Of a stretch of 32,388 bases of DNA, positions 32,339 through 32,388 are shown piece after piece. The notes beneath the pieces were generated by a model. It did not search any database. It saw nothing but the letters and a program-made list of their open reading frames with translations, and was not told the origin of the DNA. Origin of the DNA: Paludibacter sp. (GTDB taxonomy: Bacteria > Bacteroidota > Bacteroidia > Bacteroidales > Paludibacteraceae); the NCBI GenBank assembly GCA_019163375.1, contig JAFLKK010000004.1:808094-840481 (forward strand), read 5' to 3'. The translations under genes and the position numbers were made by a program. Within the stretch, counting starts at the first letter, position 1. Each line of letters opens with the position of its first letter.

Positions 32339-32388
32339 TTATTTTTTCAGTCCATCCATTGTTTTTATTGTACCATCTTCATTATATT
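32339..32388 (-). CDS. 3' end of an unidentified gene (partial)
   Basis: On the minus strand the frame reads YNEDGTIKTMDGLKK then stop at 32339-32341, and stays open to the window edge. The DGTIK-type ending resembles C-termini I recall in GH43 enzymes, which would fit the locus, but fifteen residues are too few to identify the gene. Confidence 0.4.
   Translation of the reverse strand, partial: YNEDGTIKTMDGLKK

Overview
The window looks like chromosome of a Bacteroidota bacterium, most likely order Bacteroidales. It is AT-rich. It carries a type IX secretion (T9SS) type B sorting domain, a PorP/SprF protein, a PorE-like OmpA protein and a CAZyme locus typical of the phylum. Two intergenic sites match the Bacteroidota promoter pattern TTTG-N19/21-TAnnTTTG. 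I cannot name the genus.

Layout. Positions 1-4942 (+) hold the 3' end of a repetitive surface adhesin with a type B C-terminal domain, then a PorP/SprF protein and a TPR/beta-propeller/OmpA protein. This is the usual trio for exporting and anchoring a large gliding- or adhesin-type protein. Positions 5611-7495 (+) hold two tandem paralogous regulators with membrane domains and LuxR-type helix-turn-helix ends. The second is preceded by a 55-nt, almost pure T tract. Positions 7496-8634 lack a convincing gene but contain a perfect terminator, the best promoter in the window and a possible structured RNA. Positions 8635-9671 hold three small unrecognised genes. Positions 9881-14474 are envelope genes: a lipoprotein with a fibronectin-like domain, an OmpA porin-like protein, a secreted coiled-coil protein, an OmpA lipoprotein and aquaporin Z. 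A PAS plus LuxR-type regulator follows.

Positions 15951-17943 are the accessory part: a small GIY-YIG nuclease, six copies of a short element with a conserved 12-nt centre and variable but mutually complementary flanks, and an AbiH-type abortive-infection gene. The association of nuclease and repeats, reminiscent of REP elements with their RAYT transposases, is my leading candidate for an under-described system. A flavodoxin/ferredoxin membrane protein (18018-19052) follows.

Positions 19153-32388 (-) are a glucuronoxylan utilisation locus. In transcription order: the end of an unidentified gene, GH2, a DUF5060/DUF4038 glycosidase-like protein, DUF1593, GH115 alpha-glucuronidase, GH8, an SGNH esterase and a CE15 glucuronoyl esterase. 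Together they could remove methyl-glucuronic acid, ester cross-links and acetyl groups and cut the xylan chain. No SusC/SusD pair or regulator is in view. The GH2 leader has a promoter-like box, a dyad over the expected -33 region, a terminator-like hairpin and a second hairpin beside the start codon, which suggests transcription or translation control.
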